64,000 bases of DNA from Prevotella fusca JCM 17724 (GTDB lineage Bacteria > Bacteroidota > Bacteroidia > Bacteroidales > Bacteroidaceae), in NCBI RefSeq assembly GCF_001262015.1, contig NZ_CP012074.1, forward strand, positions 206,501-270,500, written 5' to 3'. Of the stretch, positions 37,092 to 47,002 are shown in pieces. The notes under the pieces are model-generated. The model was given only the letters and a program-made list of their open reading frames with translations, was not told where the DNA came from and searched no databases. Each line of letters opens with the position of its first letter. Position 1 is the first letter of the stretch. The position numbers and the translations under genes are program-made.

Positions 37092-39122
37092 ATGGACAAT
37101 TCAAAACCCAACAACAAGCCGAATATGCCGAAATTCAATATGAATTGGCTCTACATATTCGTAATCATTGCCCTCGGAGTAGTATTCTTTGCCGGGGGGA
37201 ATGGACTTATGGCGTCAAGCGCAGGTATAGACAAGGACTATACCACATTCAAGCAATACATTGCCAAAGGGTATGCCACGAAGGTCGTTGTCAACAGAAG
37301 CGACAACACGCTCCGCATGTATGTCAGCCCCGACCACATACGTGACATCTTCAAACAGGGCACCCAGGAAGTGGGCAAGTCTCCTTATGTCACCGTAGAG
37401 ATTGGTTCTGTTGATAAAGTTGAGACCTTTCTCGACCAGGCTGTAGCCCAGAAGAAAATCGCCAGCTACAGTTATGAGAACAAGTCAGGTAACACTTTCC
37501 TTGACATTCTTGGCTCAATCGCACCATGGATATTCTTCTTCGGCATCTGGTACTTCCTTATGCGCCGCATGAGTGGTGGTGCCGGAGGCGGCGGAGGTGT
37601 GTTCAGTGTGGGCAAGTCCAAGGCAAAGCTGTATGAGAAAGCTAACGAAATGGGCATTACCTTCAAAGACGTTGCCGGGCAGACTGGTGCAAAGCAGGAG
37701 GTACAAGAGATTGTTGAGTTCTTGAAGAATCCAAAGAAATATACCGATCTTGGTGGTAAGATTCCCAAGGGAGCACTGCTTGTCGGACCTCCGGGAACAG
37801 GTAAGACCCTTCTGGCAAAGGCTGTTGCAGGTGAGGCGGCTGTACCATTCTTCTCCATGAGCGGCTCAGACTTCGTTGAAATGTTCGTCGGTGTCGGTGC
37901 CAGCCGCGTGCGTGATGTATTCCATCAGGCTAAGGAGAAGTCACCTTGTATCATCTTCATTGATGAGATTGATGCCGTTGGCCGTGCCCGTTCAAAGAAC
38001 CCTGCAATGGGCGGAAATGACGAGCGTGAGAATACACTCAACGCCCTTCTGACCGAGATGGACGGCTTCGGAACAAACTCTGGTGTCATCGTTCTTGCAG
38101 CAACGAACCGTGTTGATATGCTCGACAAGGCACTTCTTCGTGCCGGACGTTTCGACCGTCAGATACATGTTGACCTGCCTGACCTGCCTGAACGTAAGGA
38201 GATATTCCTCGTCCACATGCGCAATCTGAAGCTGGAGAAGAACCTCGACATCGACCTCCTCGCTCGTCAGACACCGGGCTTCTCAGGTGCTGATATTGCC
38301 AATGTATGTAACGAAGCTGCCCTCATCGCAGCCCGTCATGACAGCACAGAGGTGACAAAACAGGACTTCCTTGACGCTGTTGACCGTATTATCGGCGGTC
38401 TGGAAAAGAAGACAAAGATATTGACAGCTGACGAGAAGCGCACCATTGCCCTTCATGAAGCAGGTCACGCAACCATCAGCTGGTTCTGCGAGCATGCTCA
38501 CCCATTGGTTAAGGTGAGCATCGTACCACGTGGACAGGCACTCGGTGCAGCATGGTATCTGCCAGAAGAGCGTCCTATCACGACCAAGGAACAGATGCTT
38601 GACGAGATGTGTTCACTGCTTGGTGGACGTGCTGCAGAAGAACTCTTCACAGGTCATATCTCAACAGGTGCTATCAACGACCTTGAGCGTGCGACCAAGA
38701 GTGCATATGGAATGATTGCCTACGCAGGTATGAGTGAGAAGTTGCCAAACATCTGCTATTACAACAATGATGAGTATAACTTCCAGAAGCCATACTCTGA
38801 TACGACTGCCAAGACCATCGACGAGGAAGTCCTGAACATGATTAACGGACAGTATGAGCGTGCGAAGCAGATTCTGACCGAGAACAAAGAGGGGCATAAC
38901 CGTCTGGCACAGCTACTCGTTGAGCGTGAGGTAATCATGGCAGAAGACGTTGAGAAGATATTCGGCAAGCGTCCGTGGGTCAGCCGTACACAGGAATTAC
39001 TGGAGCAAGAAGAGAAGTCTCAGCCCAAACTGGAGGACATGCCAGAGGAGGTTAAGCAGGCACAAGCAGAGCACGAAGCAAGAATCGCTAAAGAAGGCAG
39101 CGACAAGGTCAGTGATTTATAA
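37092..39122 (+). CDS. ftsH: ATP-dependent zinc metalloprotease FtsH
   Basis: 676 residues. Membrane helices at about 18-36 and 138-157 flank a periplasmic domain; a Gly-rich linker (SGGAGGGGG) leads to the AAA domain with Walker A GPPGTGKT (232-239), Walker [12 protein letters not shown] and SRH region. Zinc protease motif HEAGH is at 455-459. Hexameric enzyme that extracts and degrades membrane and some soluble proteins. C-terminal tail is acidic and coiled-coil-like. Confidence 0.97.
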   Translation: MDNSKPNNKPNMPKFNMNWLYIFVIIALGVVFFAGGNGLMASSAGIDKDYTTFKQYIAKGYATKVVVNRSDNTLRMYVSPDHIRDIFKQGTQEVGKSPYVTVEIGSVDKVETFLDQAVAQKKIASYSYENKSGNTFLDILGSIAPWIFFFGIWYFLMRRMSGGAGGGGGVFSVGKSKAKLYEKANEMGITFKDVAGQTGAKQEVQEIVEFLKNPKKYTDLGGKIPKGALLVGPPGTGKTLLAKAVAGEAAVPFFSMSGSDFVEMFVGVGASRVRDVFHQAKEKSPCIIFIDEIDAVGRARSKNPAMGGNDERENTLNALLTEMDGFGTNSGVIVLAATNRVDMLDKALLRAGRFDRQIHVDLPDLPERKEIFLVHMRNLKLEKNLDIDLLARQTPGFSGADIANVCNEAALIAARHDSTEVTKQDFLDAVDRIIGGLEKKTKILTADEKRTIALHEAGHATISWFCEHAHPLVKVSIVPRGQALGAAWYLPEERPITTKEQMLDEMCSLLGGRAAEELFTGHISTGAINDLERATKSAYGMIAYAGMSEKLPNICYYNNDEYNFQKPYSDTTAKTIDEEVLNMINGQYERAKQILTENKEGHNRLAQLLVEREVIMAEDVEKIFGKRPWVSRTQELLEQEEKSQPKLEDMPEEVKQAQAEHEARIAKEGSDKVSDL

Positions 39123-39136
39123 TCAAACGTACAGTT

Positions 39137-40003
39137 ATGAGTGATAAACTAAAGAATCTGATTATCAGAGCTATCACAGGCGTATTCTTCGTCACGGTGA
39201 TGGTGTTGGGCATCCTTCACCCTCACGGACTGATTGCTCTTTTCGCACTCATCACGGGTCTTTCCATCTGGGAATACACCGGATTGGTGAACAACATCAA
39301 GGGCGTAAAGGTCAACCGCTTCATCTCAACCATTGCAGGAGTCTATTTCTTCCTGTCGGTTGCAGGGCTGCGCCTGACACCGGTTGAGGGTTTCGTTGTC
39401 TTTGTTCCCTACATCCTGACAATTCTCTACCTCTTGGTTTCAGAACTGTACCTGAAGAATGAGAACCCTGTCAACAGCTGGGCATACACGATGTTGGGAC
39501 AGATGTATATCGCACTGCCTTTCTCAATGATTAACGTATTGGCTTTCCAGCAGGTTGAAGCAGGACAGGCAACCTTTGACTTCCTCCTTCCGTTGAGTAT
39601 CTTCATCTTCCTATGGACCAACGATACAGGTGCTTATCTCTGCGGTTCACTACTCGGAAAGCATAAGCTCTTCCCACGTATCAGTCCGAAGAAGAGTTGG
39701 GAAGGAAGCATCGGCGGTGGCATTCTCGTTCTGATTGTGGCTGGTGTCATCGGCTACTTTGCAAACATCGGGGCTACACCTCACATGCTAAGCATCCCTG
39801 CATGGGTAGGCTTGGGGCTCGTCGTAGTAGTCTTCGGAACATGGGGCGACCTTGTAGAGAGTCTTCTCAAGCGTACGCTCGGAGTCAAGGACAGTGGTAA
39901 TATCCTGCCGGGACATGGTGGCATGCTCGACCGTTTCGACTCATCACTCTTAGCAATACCAGCAGCTGTCGTGTATCTCTATACACTGACGCTCTTCAAT
40001 TAA
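39137..40003 (+). CDS. cdsA: Phosphatidate cytidylyltransferase
   Basis: 288 residues, about eight membrane helices. Makes CDP-diacylglycerol from phosphatidate and CTP. The family signature is near the C-terminus: GDLVESLLKR followed by VKDSGNILPGHGGMLDRFDS; SPKKSWEGSIGG is also typical. Follows ftsH by 14 bp. Confidence 0.96.
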   Translation: MSDKLKNLIIRAITGVFFVTVMVLGILHPHGLIALFALITGLSIWEYTGLVNNIKGVKVNRFISTIAGVYFFLSVAGLRLTPVEGFVVFVPYILTILYLLVSELYLKNENPVNSWAYTMLGQMYIALPFSMINVLAFQQVEAGQATFDFLLPLSIFIFLWTNDTGAYLCGSLLGKHKLFPRISPKKSWEGSIGGGILVLIVAGVIGYFANIGATPHMLSIPAWVGLGLVVVVFGTWGDLVESLLKRTLGVKDSGNILPGHGGMLDRFDSSLLAIPAAVVYLYTLTLFN

Positions 40004-40032
40004 ACTCTAACAAAAAGAAATAACAGACGTGT

Positions 40033-40058
40033 AGGGACAGACGGGGACGTCTGTCCCT
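40033..40058 (+). terminator. Hairpin after cdsA
   Basis: 11-bp stem AGGGACAGACG / CGTCTGTCCCT with a 4-nt loop; followed by only a weak T-run (tatattg). Confidence 0.7.
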
Positions 40059-40090
40059 ATATTGTTTATAATACCTGCCATATCCTGACA

Positions 40091-40738
40091 ATGAACGCAG
40101 AACTCACCACAGACTATCTCCAACAGGCTTTTGAGCATTACAATGCCCTCATATTTGAAGGCAAACTGCCCGTACCTAAGCTGAAATGGTCACGTGCCAA
40201 GACCCGTTTGGGGCAGATGGCGTGCAAAAGAAAGACAAGCTGGGGACGTACAAAGTTCTATGACTACACCATTTCCGTCTCCAACTATTACAAACTGACG
40301 ACAGAAGAGATAGATGATGTGCTCATCCACGAGATGATACACTACTCTATAGCCTATACAGGACTGAAAGACACATCAGCACATGGCATTGTCTTTCGTG
40401 GTATGATGGACAAGATTAACCGTACTTTCGGCAGACACATCACCATCTCTGTGCGCACACGCAACCTGCAGCCGCGCATGGCACAACAGCCCAAAGACTA
40501 TCTCATACTGGCTTTAGAGATGAAAGACGGTAAGTATTATCTCTCTTCCGTCAATCCCTCTGCAGCCCGAAAGATAGCAACCTCCCTTGCCCGCACCCGT
40601 GAAATAGCACATTACGTATGGTATCAGTCACAGGATGAATACTTCCACGGCATGCCTCGTGTACGCTCTCTGCGTGGCAAACGAGTATCTGCAGAGGTCT
40701 ACGAAACGATAATCGGAAAGATGAAACTACTAAAATAA
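40091..40738 (+). CDS. SprT-like putative zinc metalloprotease
   Basis: 215 residues. N-terminal SprT fold with HEMIH (His80, Glu81, His84) as metal and catalytic residues and LPVPKLKWSRAKTRLGQMA upstream. SprT-like proteins include DNA-protein crosslink proteases; the bacterial function is not established. The C-terminal ~80 residues form a conserved Bacteroidetes extension. Last backbone gene before the integrated element. Confidence 0.88.
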   Translation: MNAELTTDYLQQAFEHYNALIFEGKLPVPKLKWSRAKTRLGQMACKRKTSWGRTKFYDYTISVSNYYKLTTEEIDDVLIHEMIHYSIAYTGLKDTSAHGIVFRGMMDKINRTFGRHITISVRTRNLQPRMAQQPKDYLILALEMKDGKYYLSSVNPSAARKIATSLARTREIAHYVWYQSQDEYFHGMPRVRSLRGKRVSAEVYETIIGKMKLLK

Positions 40739-40818
40739 AAGCCTGATAGAAGCCTAAAAACGAATTATTTTCACTCTCTGAGATAATTTTCAAAACGTAT
40801 CTAATTGAAAATAAAGAA

Positions 40819-40849
40819 GTTACCTTGTTGCATAAACTAAACAGGTAAC
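40819..40849. other. Left-end GTTACC dyad of the element
   Basis: GTTACCTTGTT (40819-40829) and AACAGGTAAC (40840-40849) face each other; the exact inverse of the former, AACAAGGTAAC, is at 60819-60829 at the right end. Possible recombinase-binding or attachment-region sites. No direct core repeat could be defined. Confidence 0.35.
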
Positions 40850-40901
40850 GATTTGGAAACGAGCGAACTGCTTTTAGTCGCGGGTTTCTGCATTAACAAA
40901 G

Positions 40902-40958
40902 AACGCTTGTTATTCTATTTGCAAAGATAATCATTTGCTTTGAATAACAAGCGTTTTT
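40902..40958. terminator. Hairpin downstream of the relaxase
   Basis: 14-bp perfect stem AACGCTTGTTATTC / GAATAACAAGCGTT with a 26-nt loop; T5 follows on the plus strand. May end transcripts from either side. Confidence 0.6.
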
Positions 40959-41022
40959 GATGAAGATTTCTCTCTTTTGCTTTGTCTTCGTTTTGGGGAA
41001 AGACAGGGATAACGAAAAGTGG

Positions 41023-42090
41023 TTACAATCCTCTTCCTCTTTTCTTCTTTTTCTTGGCTTGGTTTCTGAGCCTGTGTTGCCATGCTGTCTCGGCATAATC
41101 ATCACGGTGTGTCTGTGGGCTGATTAACCCACCTGCTCCGGAAATGATTTCTTCGGCTGCATTTATGGCAGTACTTGCCACATTACCTACGGCTTGTGCA
41201 ATAGATGAATTTTCATTTGTGTTGGCAGGTGACGTATAGGAGCGGCTGGGAGGAACAAGTTGATAACCTGTATCGGATTGAATTTTGTTCTTTGCCAGCT
41301 CATCTGCCATTGTCGTGGCTTTCTTTGGTTCTGTCTTGTTACTTATCTCAAAATTCTTCTGCAAGGAACGGTAACCGAATTCCCTGCCGATTTCAGATGC
41401 CTTGAAAGTCTGGCTGTCGTATGCGAACTTCAATCCATATATCTTTCCCTGTTTGTTCTTTAAGCGTTCAATGGTTACACCACTCTTGCTAAGGTCGTAG
41501 AGGAACATCGAATGCCCTGTGATGCCTGTGCCTTTGTACCTATCAAGTAAAGCATAGCATATCTTCTGTACCTGCTGCTTTGTTTGTTCTCTTGTTGGGA
41601 TAGCTTTTATCTTTTTGTGTGTCCTTTCCGTCTTGACTTCCTTTGCGATGGTCATACCATACTTGCGGCTGAGTTCCTCTGCAACCCTTGCTGCCTTGTT
41701 ACTCACAAAGGTAGTGTCATAAACGTTGCCATACAGACTAATGCGATTGGCGATGATATGGATATGCATATTGTCGGTGTCTTTATGTGTAACCGCCACC
41801 CATTGATGGTTGGCAAGTCCCATGCGTATTGCAAAGTTTGACGCAAGGTTACGGACGGATGCAAGACTCAATCTTTTCTCGTCCTGTGGTGCTATGCCGA
41901 TTTCGATACGCAGGAACTTGTTTCTGCACCATGTGTTGTAATCGCTGACCATCTTCATTTCCTCGTAAATTTCCTTTGGCGTAGTGCCGCAGAGATTGTG
42001 AAAGAGAAGCGTTTTTCCGAGTTTTCCCTCTCTGAAAATATACTCCAGTGCATTACTGCCATGTGCTATTGCTTTACATTTTCCTATCAT
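41023..42090 (-). CDS. Relaxase/mobilization nuclease (MobB type)
   Basis: 355 residues. Starts MIGKCKAIAHGSNALEYI and has the relaxase HUH-type metal site HKDTDNMHIHIIANR (His102, His109, His111); the catalytic Tyr is probably in the N-terminal third. It nicks oriT and leads the strand in transfer using a helper conjugation apparatus, which this element lacks. The C-terminal ~100 residues are low complexity. Overlaps the MobC gene by 17 bp. Confidence 0.92.
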   Translation of the reverse strand: MIGKCKAIAHGSNALEYIFREGKLGKTLLFHNLCGTTPKEIYEEMKMVSDYNTWCRNKFLRIEIGIAPQDEKRLSLASVRNLASNFAIRMGLANHQWVAVTHKDTDNMHIHIIANRISLYGNVYDTTFVSNKAARVAEELSRKYGMTIAKEVKTERTHKKIKAIPTREQTKQQVQKICYALLDRYKGTGITGHSMFLYDLSKSGVTIERLKNKQGKIYGLKFAYDSQTFKASEIGREFGYRSLQKNFEISNKTEPKKATTMADELAKNKIQSDTGYQLVPPSRSYTSPANTNENSSIAQAVGNVASTAINAAEEIISGAGGLISPQTHRDDYAETAWQHRLRNQAKKKKKRGRGL

Positions 42091-42505
42091 TCTCCATCAG
42101 ATTTAAGAGTTTAATTGCCCTTTCCTCAATACGGTATTTGGAATTAAAGAAACGTTTAAAAGTTTCCCTTGCCAGATAGGAAAGGCTTTGGGTAATCAGT
42201 ACCCACGTATCATCCTTTACCTTGATAAGGTTGGAAATATGCATAAAGAAGTAGGCAGTTCGTCTCAACACCTCTATGGCTTCCTTTTCATTGTCCGTCA
42301 TCTTAGGAACAGAAATAACTTCTCCACTAAGAAGCATCTCGCGGCAGTAATCAGAGAACTTCCGTCCTGTGCTTTCTGCCTTTGATTTAATTCGTTGCTT
42401 TTCCTCTAAGGTGCATCTTACCTTGATGAACTCCGTCTTGTTCATCCGCTGTTCTTTCTTCTCCTGTTGCTGCCATCGGGCAGTCTTTCTGTTGTTTCTG
42501 TTCAT
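42074..42505 (-). CDS. MobC-type relaxosome accessory protein
   Basis: 143 residues. Basic N-terminus, then a ribbon-helix-helix-like start (TEFIKVRCTLEEKQRIKSKA) and the MobC pattern RKFSDYCREMLLSGEV. Binds oriT and assists the relaxase. Overlap with the relaxase start indicates coupled translation. Confidence 0.85.
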   Translation of the reverse strand: MNRNNRKTARWQQQEKKEQRMNKTEFIKVRCTLEEKQRIKSKAESTGRKFSDYCREMLLSGEVISVPKMTDNEKEAIEVLRRTAYFFMHISNLIKVKDDTWVLITQSLSYLARETFKRFFNSKYRIEERAIKLLNLMENDRKM

Positions 42506-42845
42506 ATAAAAGTCCTCTTTTCGTTATTTCTTAATTTCTGATGGCTGACCGATGAGAACGGAGTGATTACGGTCTAATCTCCCCGATAATCGAATGAGGG
42601 GAGCAAGCGCAGTTTGTGGGTACAAACTGACGTCTTGCAATGCTACCCAATATGCCGTTTACACATAAAGTATTTTTCTGCTTGAAAACGAATGCACTGC
42701 ATTCTGTGTTTAACTGCGTTCGTGGCATTCCCTCCGTTCTGCATGTTCAGTAAATTGGCATTATCGTATTCTCTAAAAAAGGACGTGGGTTCTGAGTGAA
42801 AGAGACGTCTCTTTTCAGTAAAACCCTCGACCCTTTTCGTGCGGT
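42506..42845. other. Non-coding region with candidate oriT
   Basis: 340 bp directly upstream of mobC. Inverted repeats: CTCCCC/GGGGAG (42577-42602) and CAGTTTGT-gggt-ACAAACTG (42610-42629), the second followed by 'acgtcttgca', the layout of a relaxase recognition hairpin with a nearby nick site. The right half repeats GCATTC/GAATGC. A 72-codon frame here looks like chance. Confidence 0.5.
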
Positions 42846-43334
42846 TTACAGCTTTCTCCATTTCTCTATGTCCTCACCGTATTCCTCCAAATGAATGCGC
42901 ACGATATTCTCCACAAAACTTGAAAGGTTGCTGCCCCTGTCGCCCAGTCTGCGGACGATGAAGTCTGCACGCTCCTGTGTCGCCTTGCTCAGATAAACCG
43001 CCTTTCGGTCGTTCAATTTGGACGGAACAAGGAACGCCTGTTTGTAGGCTTCGAGCGTTCCCCGTCTCATCTTGGCACTGATGCGCCGTTGAATGGTTGC
43101 ATTCTCTGTCTGCAGTGTAGGTTCGGATGGCTCGGAAGCTATTACTTCTCGGCAATCTGTTTCTTTTGATGGCGCTTTTGCCTGTGGTTGTTCTTCCACC
43201 TCGTCTTCTGTATCTCCCAAGTAGTATGTAAGACTTTTCCTTTCTGTTCTTTCATTACTTTCCTGTCTGTTCATGTTGAACGCTTCTTTTATGGATTGGT
43301 CTATCTCCTCTCTGCTTGCTTTCATCTTTTTCAT
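42846..43334 (-). CDS. DUF3408 family protein
   Basis: 162 residues. A variable N-terminal part is followed by the conserved C-terminal domain with KLNDRKAVYLSKATQERADFIVRRLG and the end FVENIVRIHLEEYGEDIEKW. Found on Bacteroidetes conjugative and mobilizable elements; likely a ribbon-helix-helix-like DNA-binding protein of the transfer region. 4 bp downstream of the Toprim gene. Confidence 0.85.
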   Translation of the reverse strand: MKKMKASREEIDQSIKEAFNMNRQESNERTERKSLTYYLGDTEDEVEEQPQAKAPSKETDCREVIASEPSEPTLQTENATIQRRISAKMRRGTLEAYKQAFLVPSKLNDRKAVYLSKATQERADFIVRRLGDRGSNLSSFVENIVRIHLEEYGEDIEKWRKL

Positions 43335-43338
43335 TGCT

Positions 43339-44325
43339 CTATCGTATTTTTAGTTTGACTTGTTTTACCTTATTGCTTGTTTTGGGTGTTTTCTCCAACT
43401 TTTTCTGTTGCTCATGAACACGGCTGACATGATACTCGTTGAGGTCTTTGAAGTTCCCGTAATGTACAGATATATCTTCTACCTTAAAACCTGCCTTTAT
43501 CAGCTCCTGTGTTGCTCTCCGCCCTGCGTCGTCGTTATCAAGGAAAATACGGATAGAAGATACTTGCTGGTTGTTCAGATAGCTGATACTTCTTCCTATG
43601 TTGCTCACAGAGTTCAACACAAGGCAGCGGTTATTCACTTTTTCTTTTATTGAAAGGAAAGAGAGAAAGTCCATAAACCCCTCGAACAGACAGACGGGCT
43701 GTGGCTTATTCTCAAATATCGGGGTTATATCTTTTGGGGCTACCGTTCCTTTGAACGTCTTGTCGTTCCGAAGTTCATAGCCGCCGGAGAGGTTGGCAAA
43801 GCCAATGGCTTCGTATCTTCTTCCTCTTACCTCATAGCTGATGGATTTGAGAAAGGGCAATGCCTTTTCCAAGTTGATGCAGCGCACCTTTGTAAGATAC
43901 TCCTGCAAATGTGACGGTAAGGTGTCTGATACATCTATCAGTATCCTTGCCCCGTTTGCCATTTCCTCTTTTGGTAGTCTGATACTGCCATTGCTGCTGT
44001 ATACCTTCTCTTTTGAGAGTACGGCATTGTTGCACGCTGTATCAAAGGAAGTGGTCTGCCCCAAACGGCAGATGGCTTCCGACAGCGTGCAGTCCTCCAA
44101 AAGCATACAAAGGTCGATGATGCTTCCACCTCTGCCTTCGGCATAGTCTATCCAAAGGTTCTTCTCTGTGTCCACCTTGAAACTCGGATGTGTTTCTTCA
44201 CGAAGTGGTGAACGGTACAGGGCATAGGCAGGTGTCCTGCGTATAGGATTGATGCCTTTCCTTTCAAGATACGCCACAATGGGGTATCGCTTGATAAGTG
44301 ATAAATCTTCTTCTTTCATTGTCAT
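43339..44325 (-). CDS. Toprim/primase-like protein
   Basis: 328 residues. The N-terminal region matches the CHC2 primase zinc-binding domain in outline (YRSPLREETHPSFKV, IDLCMLL), but the zinc Cys/His are not conserved. A Toprim domain follows with CLFEGFMDFLS (acidic E near 213) and IFLDNDDAGRRAT (DxD). Such proteins are thought to prime or support replication of the mobile element. Confidence 0.85.
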   Translation of the reverse strand: MTMKEEDLSLIKRYPIVAYLERKGINPIRRTPAYALYRSPLREETHPSFKVDTEKNLWIDYAEGRGGSIIDLCMLLEDCTLSEAICRLGQTTSFDTACNNAVLSKEKVYSSNGSIRLPKEEMANGARILIDVSDTLPSHLQEYLTKVRCINLEKALPFLKSISYEVRGRRYEAIGFANLSGGYELRNDKTFKGTVAPKDITPIFENKPQPVCLFEGFMDFLSFLSIKEKVNNRCLVLNSVSNIGRSISYLNNQQVSSIRIFLDNDDAGRRATQELIKAGFKVEDISVHYGNFKDLNEYHVSRVHEQQKKLEKTPKTSNKVKQVKLKIR

Positions 44326-44352
44326 AAACTTTAAATGGTTGGATAATTCTTA

Positions 44353-44401
44353 TTTGAATAATAATGGTTGGTTTGAATGATATTTGAATGCCGTTTGAAT
44401 G
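44353..44401. repeat. TTTGAATG direct repeats, 11 bp apart
   Basis: TTTGAATR starts at 44353, 44372, 44383 and 44394: the last three are spaced exactly 11 bp, one helical turn. Immediately upstream of the Toprim gene start. Looks like a binding array or small iteron set. Confidence 0.55.
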
Positions 44402-44526
44402 AAATCCTCTTTTCTAAAGTTTTCCCCTCCAAACTTTTTTACCTTTCTTCTTACTACATACTATTTTAATATAAGTAATTGATAATCAGCAATAATTAGT
44501 AGTATGTGGAGATACTACACACTCTA

Positions 44527-45882
44527 CTACATCTGGCTACTACAAGTTTGAATGAGTGGACATGGCAAGATTTTTCTAATCTTGTAGACATAGATGGGAT
44601 TCCCACCGTTTCTTCGCTTACTCACCTTTATATATCCTGCTTTCTTCAAGGCTTCTCCCATACGTTTGGCAAGAAGTGGCTGGTGGGTATAAATACCCAA
44701 ATAGGTGAGTATCTCCGTAGTGGTCATTAACAAATAGTTTTCGTCCTCCATTGGCTTCTCAAAACAACGCAGCAAGAGTTCCATTTCCGCTGTCTGTACT
44801 TGAAAGTCCTCGCTCTCCCGATACAGTTCGGCTATCTCGTCATCGTCAAACCAATAGCGGAAGCCTGACCTTAACAGGGCTTTGGCTTCTGTATAGACTT
44901 TATCCATCGAAATAGCCTTTGCTCTTTCTATGTCAATGGAGAGTACCTCAAAAGGCAAAAAACGTCTGCTGCCTGTCGGGTCTGTAAGGAAGTCGTTGCC
45001 ATTCACCGATGCCACGAAGCTCGCCAAGTGAGGATGTTCCTCCACATATTTGTCATAGGGCATGCGATATTTAACCATCGGACAGGTAATGAGGTTTTTT
45101 AGTTCGTTTTCGTCCCATTTGTTGAGGGCTTTGAGCTGGTCGTCAATGTTTACGATAAGGTTCTGCCCGATATAGGTAAGTGTGTCCTTCTCCTGCGGAT
45201 ATATCTTGCCCGTATAACTGTAACCGTGCAATGCCGGTGGACAGAGCAAGTCAAGGAAGGTCGTCTTGAACTTGCCCTGCTCGCCTGTCAGCACAAGACA
45301 GGTATGGTTACGGCACTCGCGGTCGTCCATTGCATTGTCAACCACTGCCACAAGCCATTTGGTGAGATACGGCAGCCACTTGTCAGAGTTGCGCACGGCA
45401 ACACAGCTTGCCAAATCGGGAATAGCCTTCAATGAAAAGGAAGAAGGAACGATACTACCATTGCAACCACCACAGCTATTATCATCGCCTATATCTATCA
45501 TCGGCAATCCCTTGAAATACTCCTGTATGGGATTGATGCGTGGAGAGAAACTGCTCTCAATGATAGAGTATAGATTATCGGAAGAAGTAACAATACCGAC
45601 ATCGTTGTCAAGTTCCCTGCGGAGCGTGTTGATTTCATAACGACCGACCTTTGAGAAGTGAGCATCGTTCTTGTCACGATATTCGGTTCTTCCCAACACC
45701 GTATTGTATCTGAACTCATAATAGGAGGATAGATAGGTTTCTATCTCTGCGTTTTTGGACGAGCTACTCTTGCGATTGTGATTTCGCCTGTCGTTTATAT
45801 TGCCTGCATCTGCTTCTCTTTTCATTATTCCCTTGAATTGGTTGCCAAGAGTGAAGTTAGGGTGAGAATGCGTAACTTCCAA
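44527..45882 (-). CDS. VirE/VapE-like P-loop ATPase
   Basis: 451 residues. The N-terminal part (YYEFRYNTVLGRTEYRDK) is typical of Bacteroidetes VirE-domain proteins; Walker A is GEQGKFKTT (200-208), followed by NIDDQLKALNKWDENELKNLI and the TGSRRFLPFEV motif near 314. Related to phage and plasmid helicase-primases; probably acts with the Toprim protein in element replication. A Cys/Gly/Ser stretch (GDDNSCGGCNGSI) replaces part of the region between the N-terminal domain and the P-loop. Confidence 0.85.
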   Translation of the reverse strand: MEVTHSHPNFTLGNQFKGIMKREADAGNINDRRNHNRKSSSSKNAEIETYLSSYYEFRYNTVLGRTEYRDKNDAHFSKVGRYEINTLRRELDNDVGIVTSSDNLYSIIESSFSPRINPIQEYFKGLPMIDIGDDNSCGGCNGSIVPSSFSLKAIPDLASCVAVRNSDKWLPYLTKWLVAVVDNAMDDRECRNHTCLVLTGEQGKFKTTFLDLLCPPALHGYSYTGKIYPQEKDTLTYIGQNLIVNIDDQLKALNKWDENELKNLITCPMVKYRMPYDKYVEEHPHLASFVASVNGNDFLTDPTGSRRFLPFEVLSIDIERAKAISMDKVYTEAKALLRSGFRYWFDDDEIAELYRESEDFQVQTAEMELLLRCFEKPMEDENYLLMTTTEILTYLGIYTHQPLLAKRMGEALKKAGYIKVSKRRNGGNPIYVYKIRKILPCPLIQTCSSQM

Positions 45883-46373
45883 GCATTCAGAAACTTCTTA
45901 CATAATGTTGCATCCGTCTGCTGCTAAATTCTTAGGGAAGCAAGTCAAAAAGAAGAGCATTTATCGCCTCATTAAGCAAAAATCGGATAGTCAGAAGAAA
46001 AGGTTGGCTGGAATATCGATGTCGTTGTTTGCTTTCATATGCAGTCGTTTGCTTTGATTATCTTGTTAGCCTCATTTGGGTAGTAACGAGAATATCAATC
46101 TGTCTCTTTTGTCCCAGTCATAGCGCCACAAGCTGCCAGTTGAATGAAAAGTGATGGAATAAGAAATGTCCTATCTTAATTTTGCAATGAAAGAAAAACA
46201 TAGGGGGCAGGAAAACGCAAACGCGAACTGATGAAGTGGATTGCTCTTTTTCTTATTGTTCCCGATACTTCCCTGCTATTCCCTGCTGCTTTGAGAGGCC
46301 TACATACACCATTATCTTTGCCGATGGAAACAGGAAAAACTAGAAACAACAAACAATAAAACAAGATAAGATT
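45883..46373. other. Non-coding divergent region of the element
   Basis: 491 bp between the VirE-like gene and the HTH genes. Contains plus-strand -7 elements TAATTTTG (46177-46184) and TATCTTTG (46313-46320, with TTTG 46290-46293, spacing 19). A 14-codon frame (46187-46231) follows the first. Nothing else recognised. Confidence 0.5.
46290..46320 (+). promoter_or_regulatory. Promoter of the HTH genes
   Basis: TTTG and TATCTTTG spaced 19 bp, 54 bp before the ATG at 46374. Confidence 0.65.
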
Positions 46374-46665
46374 ATGAACTATTACATCATTACAGAAACC
46401 CAATTGGGCAAAGCTGCGAGATGAAATCTTGAGCCTTGCAGAATGTTGCCACAAAGCATTCGGAGAAAAGAGCAAACACACCGACTGGCTGCACAACGGA
46501 GATGTGTGTAGGCTGTTGGACATCAGCAAGCGCACCTTGCAGCATTACCACGATACGGGCGTGCTGCCGTTTACGCAAATCGGGCACAAGTGCTATTACA
46601 GGCGTGAGGATGTGGAACAGCTGCTCCTTGCAAGAACAGACAAACCTAAAAACAACAGTATATGA
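46374..46665 (+). pseudogene. HTH (excisionase-like) gene with a one-base frameshift
   Basis: The frame from ATG 46374 reads MNYYIITETQLG and stops after 16 codons. Removing one G from GGG at 46406-46408 continues it as LAKLRDEILSLAECCHKAF into the open frame that ends at 46665, giving a ~96-residue protein with the HTH NGDVCRLLDISKRTLQHYHD and Gly-His wing. Family members on Bacteroidetes elements start the same way. Either inactivated, restarted internally (for example TTG 46429), or a sequencing error. Confidence 0.75.
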
Positions 46666-46952
46666 TGGAAATGGCAAAAGATTTGAACATGGAGAGCGAT
46701 GAGATGCAGCTGGTTGTCTCGGCACTAAGAGGTGTGAAAAAAAGAATTGTGGAAGTGGCAGAAACGCACAAGCCGATCTTTTCCGGAGAACTTTTCCTTA
46801 CGGGTAAGGAAGTGTGCGAGCGGCTGTATATCAGTCCCCGTACCTTGCAGGACTATCGCGACCGAAAGGTTATCCCCTACACGCAGATTGCAGGGAAAAT
46901 CCTCTATAAGGCTTCGGATTTGGAAAAGATGTTGGAGGAGAATTATAAGTGA
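46662..46952 (+). CDS. HTH excisionase-like DNA-binding protein
   Basis: 96 residues. Winged-helix of the MerR/excisionase type: LTGKEVCERLYISPRTLQDYRDRKVIPYTQ, then the wing KILYKASDLEKML. The start overlaps the stop of the preceding HTH gene (ATGA), so they were coupled. Such pairs control excision or transfer on Bacteroidetes elements. Confidence 0.85.
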   Translation: MMEMAKDLNMESDEMQLVVSALRGVKKRIVEVAETHKPIFSGELFLTGKEVCERLYISPRTLQDYRDRKVIPYTQIAGKILYKASDLEKMLEENYK

Positions 46953-47002
46953 GGGGATTGATTTTATATAACTGAAAATCTTCATATTCTATTTCACAAT
47001 AT

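Noticed and set aside
42643..42861. 72-codon gene in the oriT region
   Set aside because: Overlaps the DUF3408 end and is coded by GCATTC-type repeats; better explained as non-coding transfer-origin DNA.
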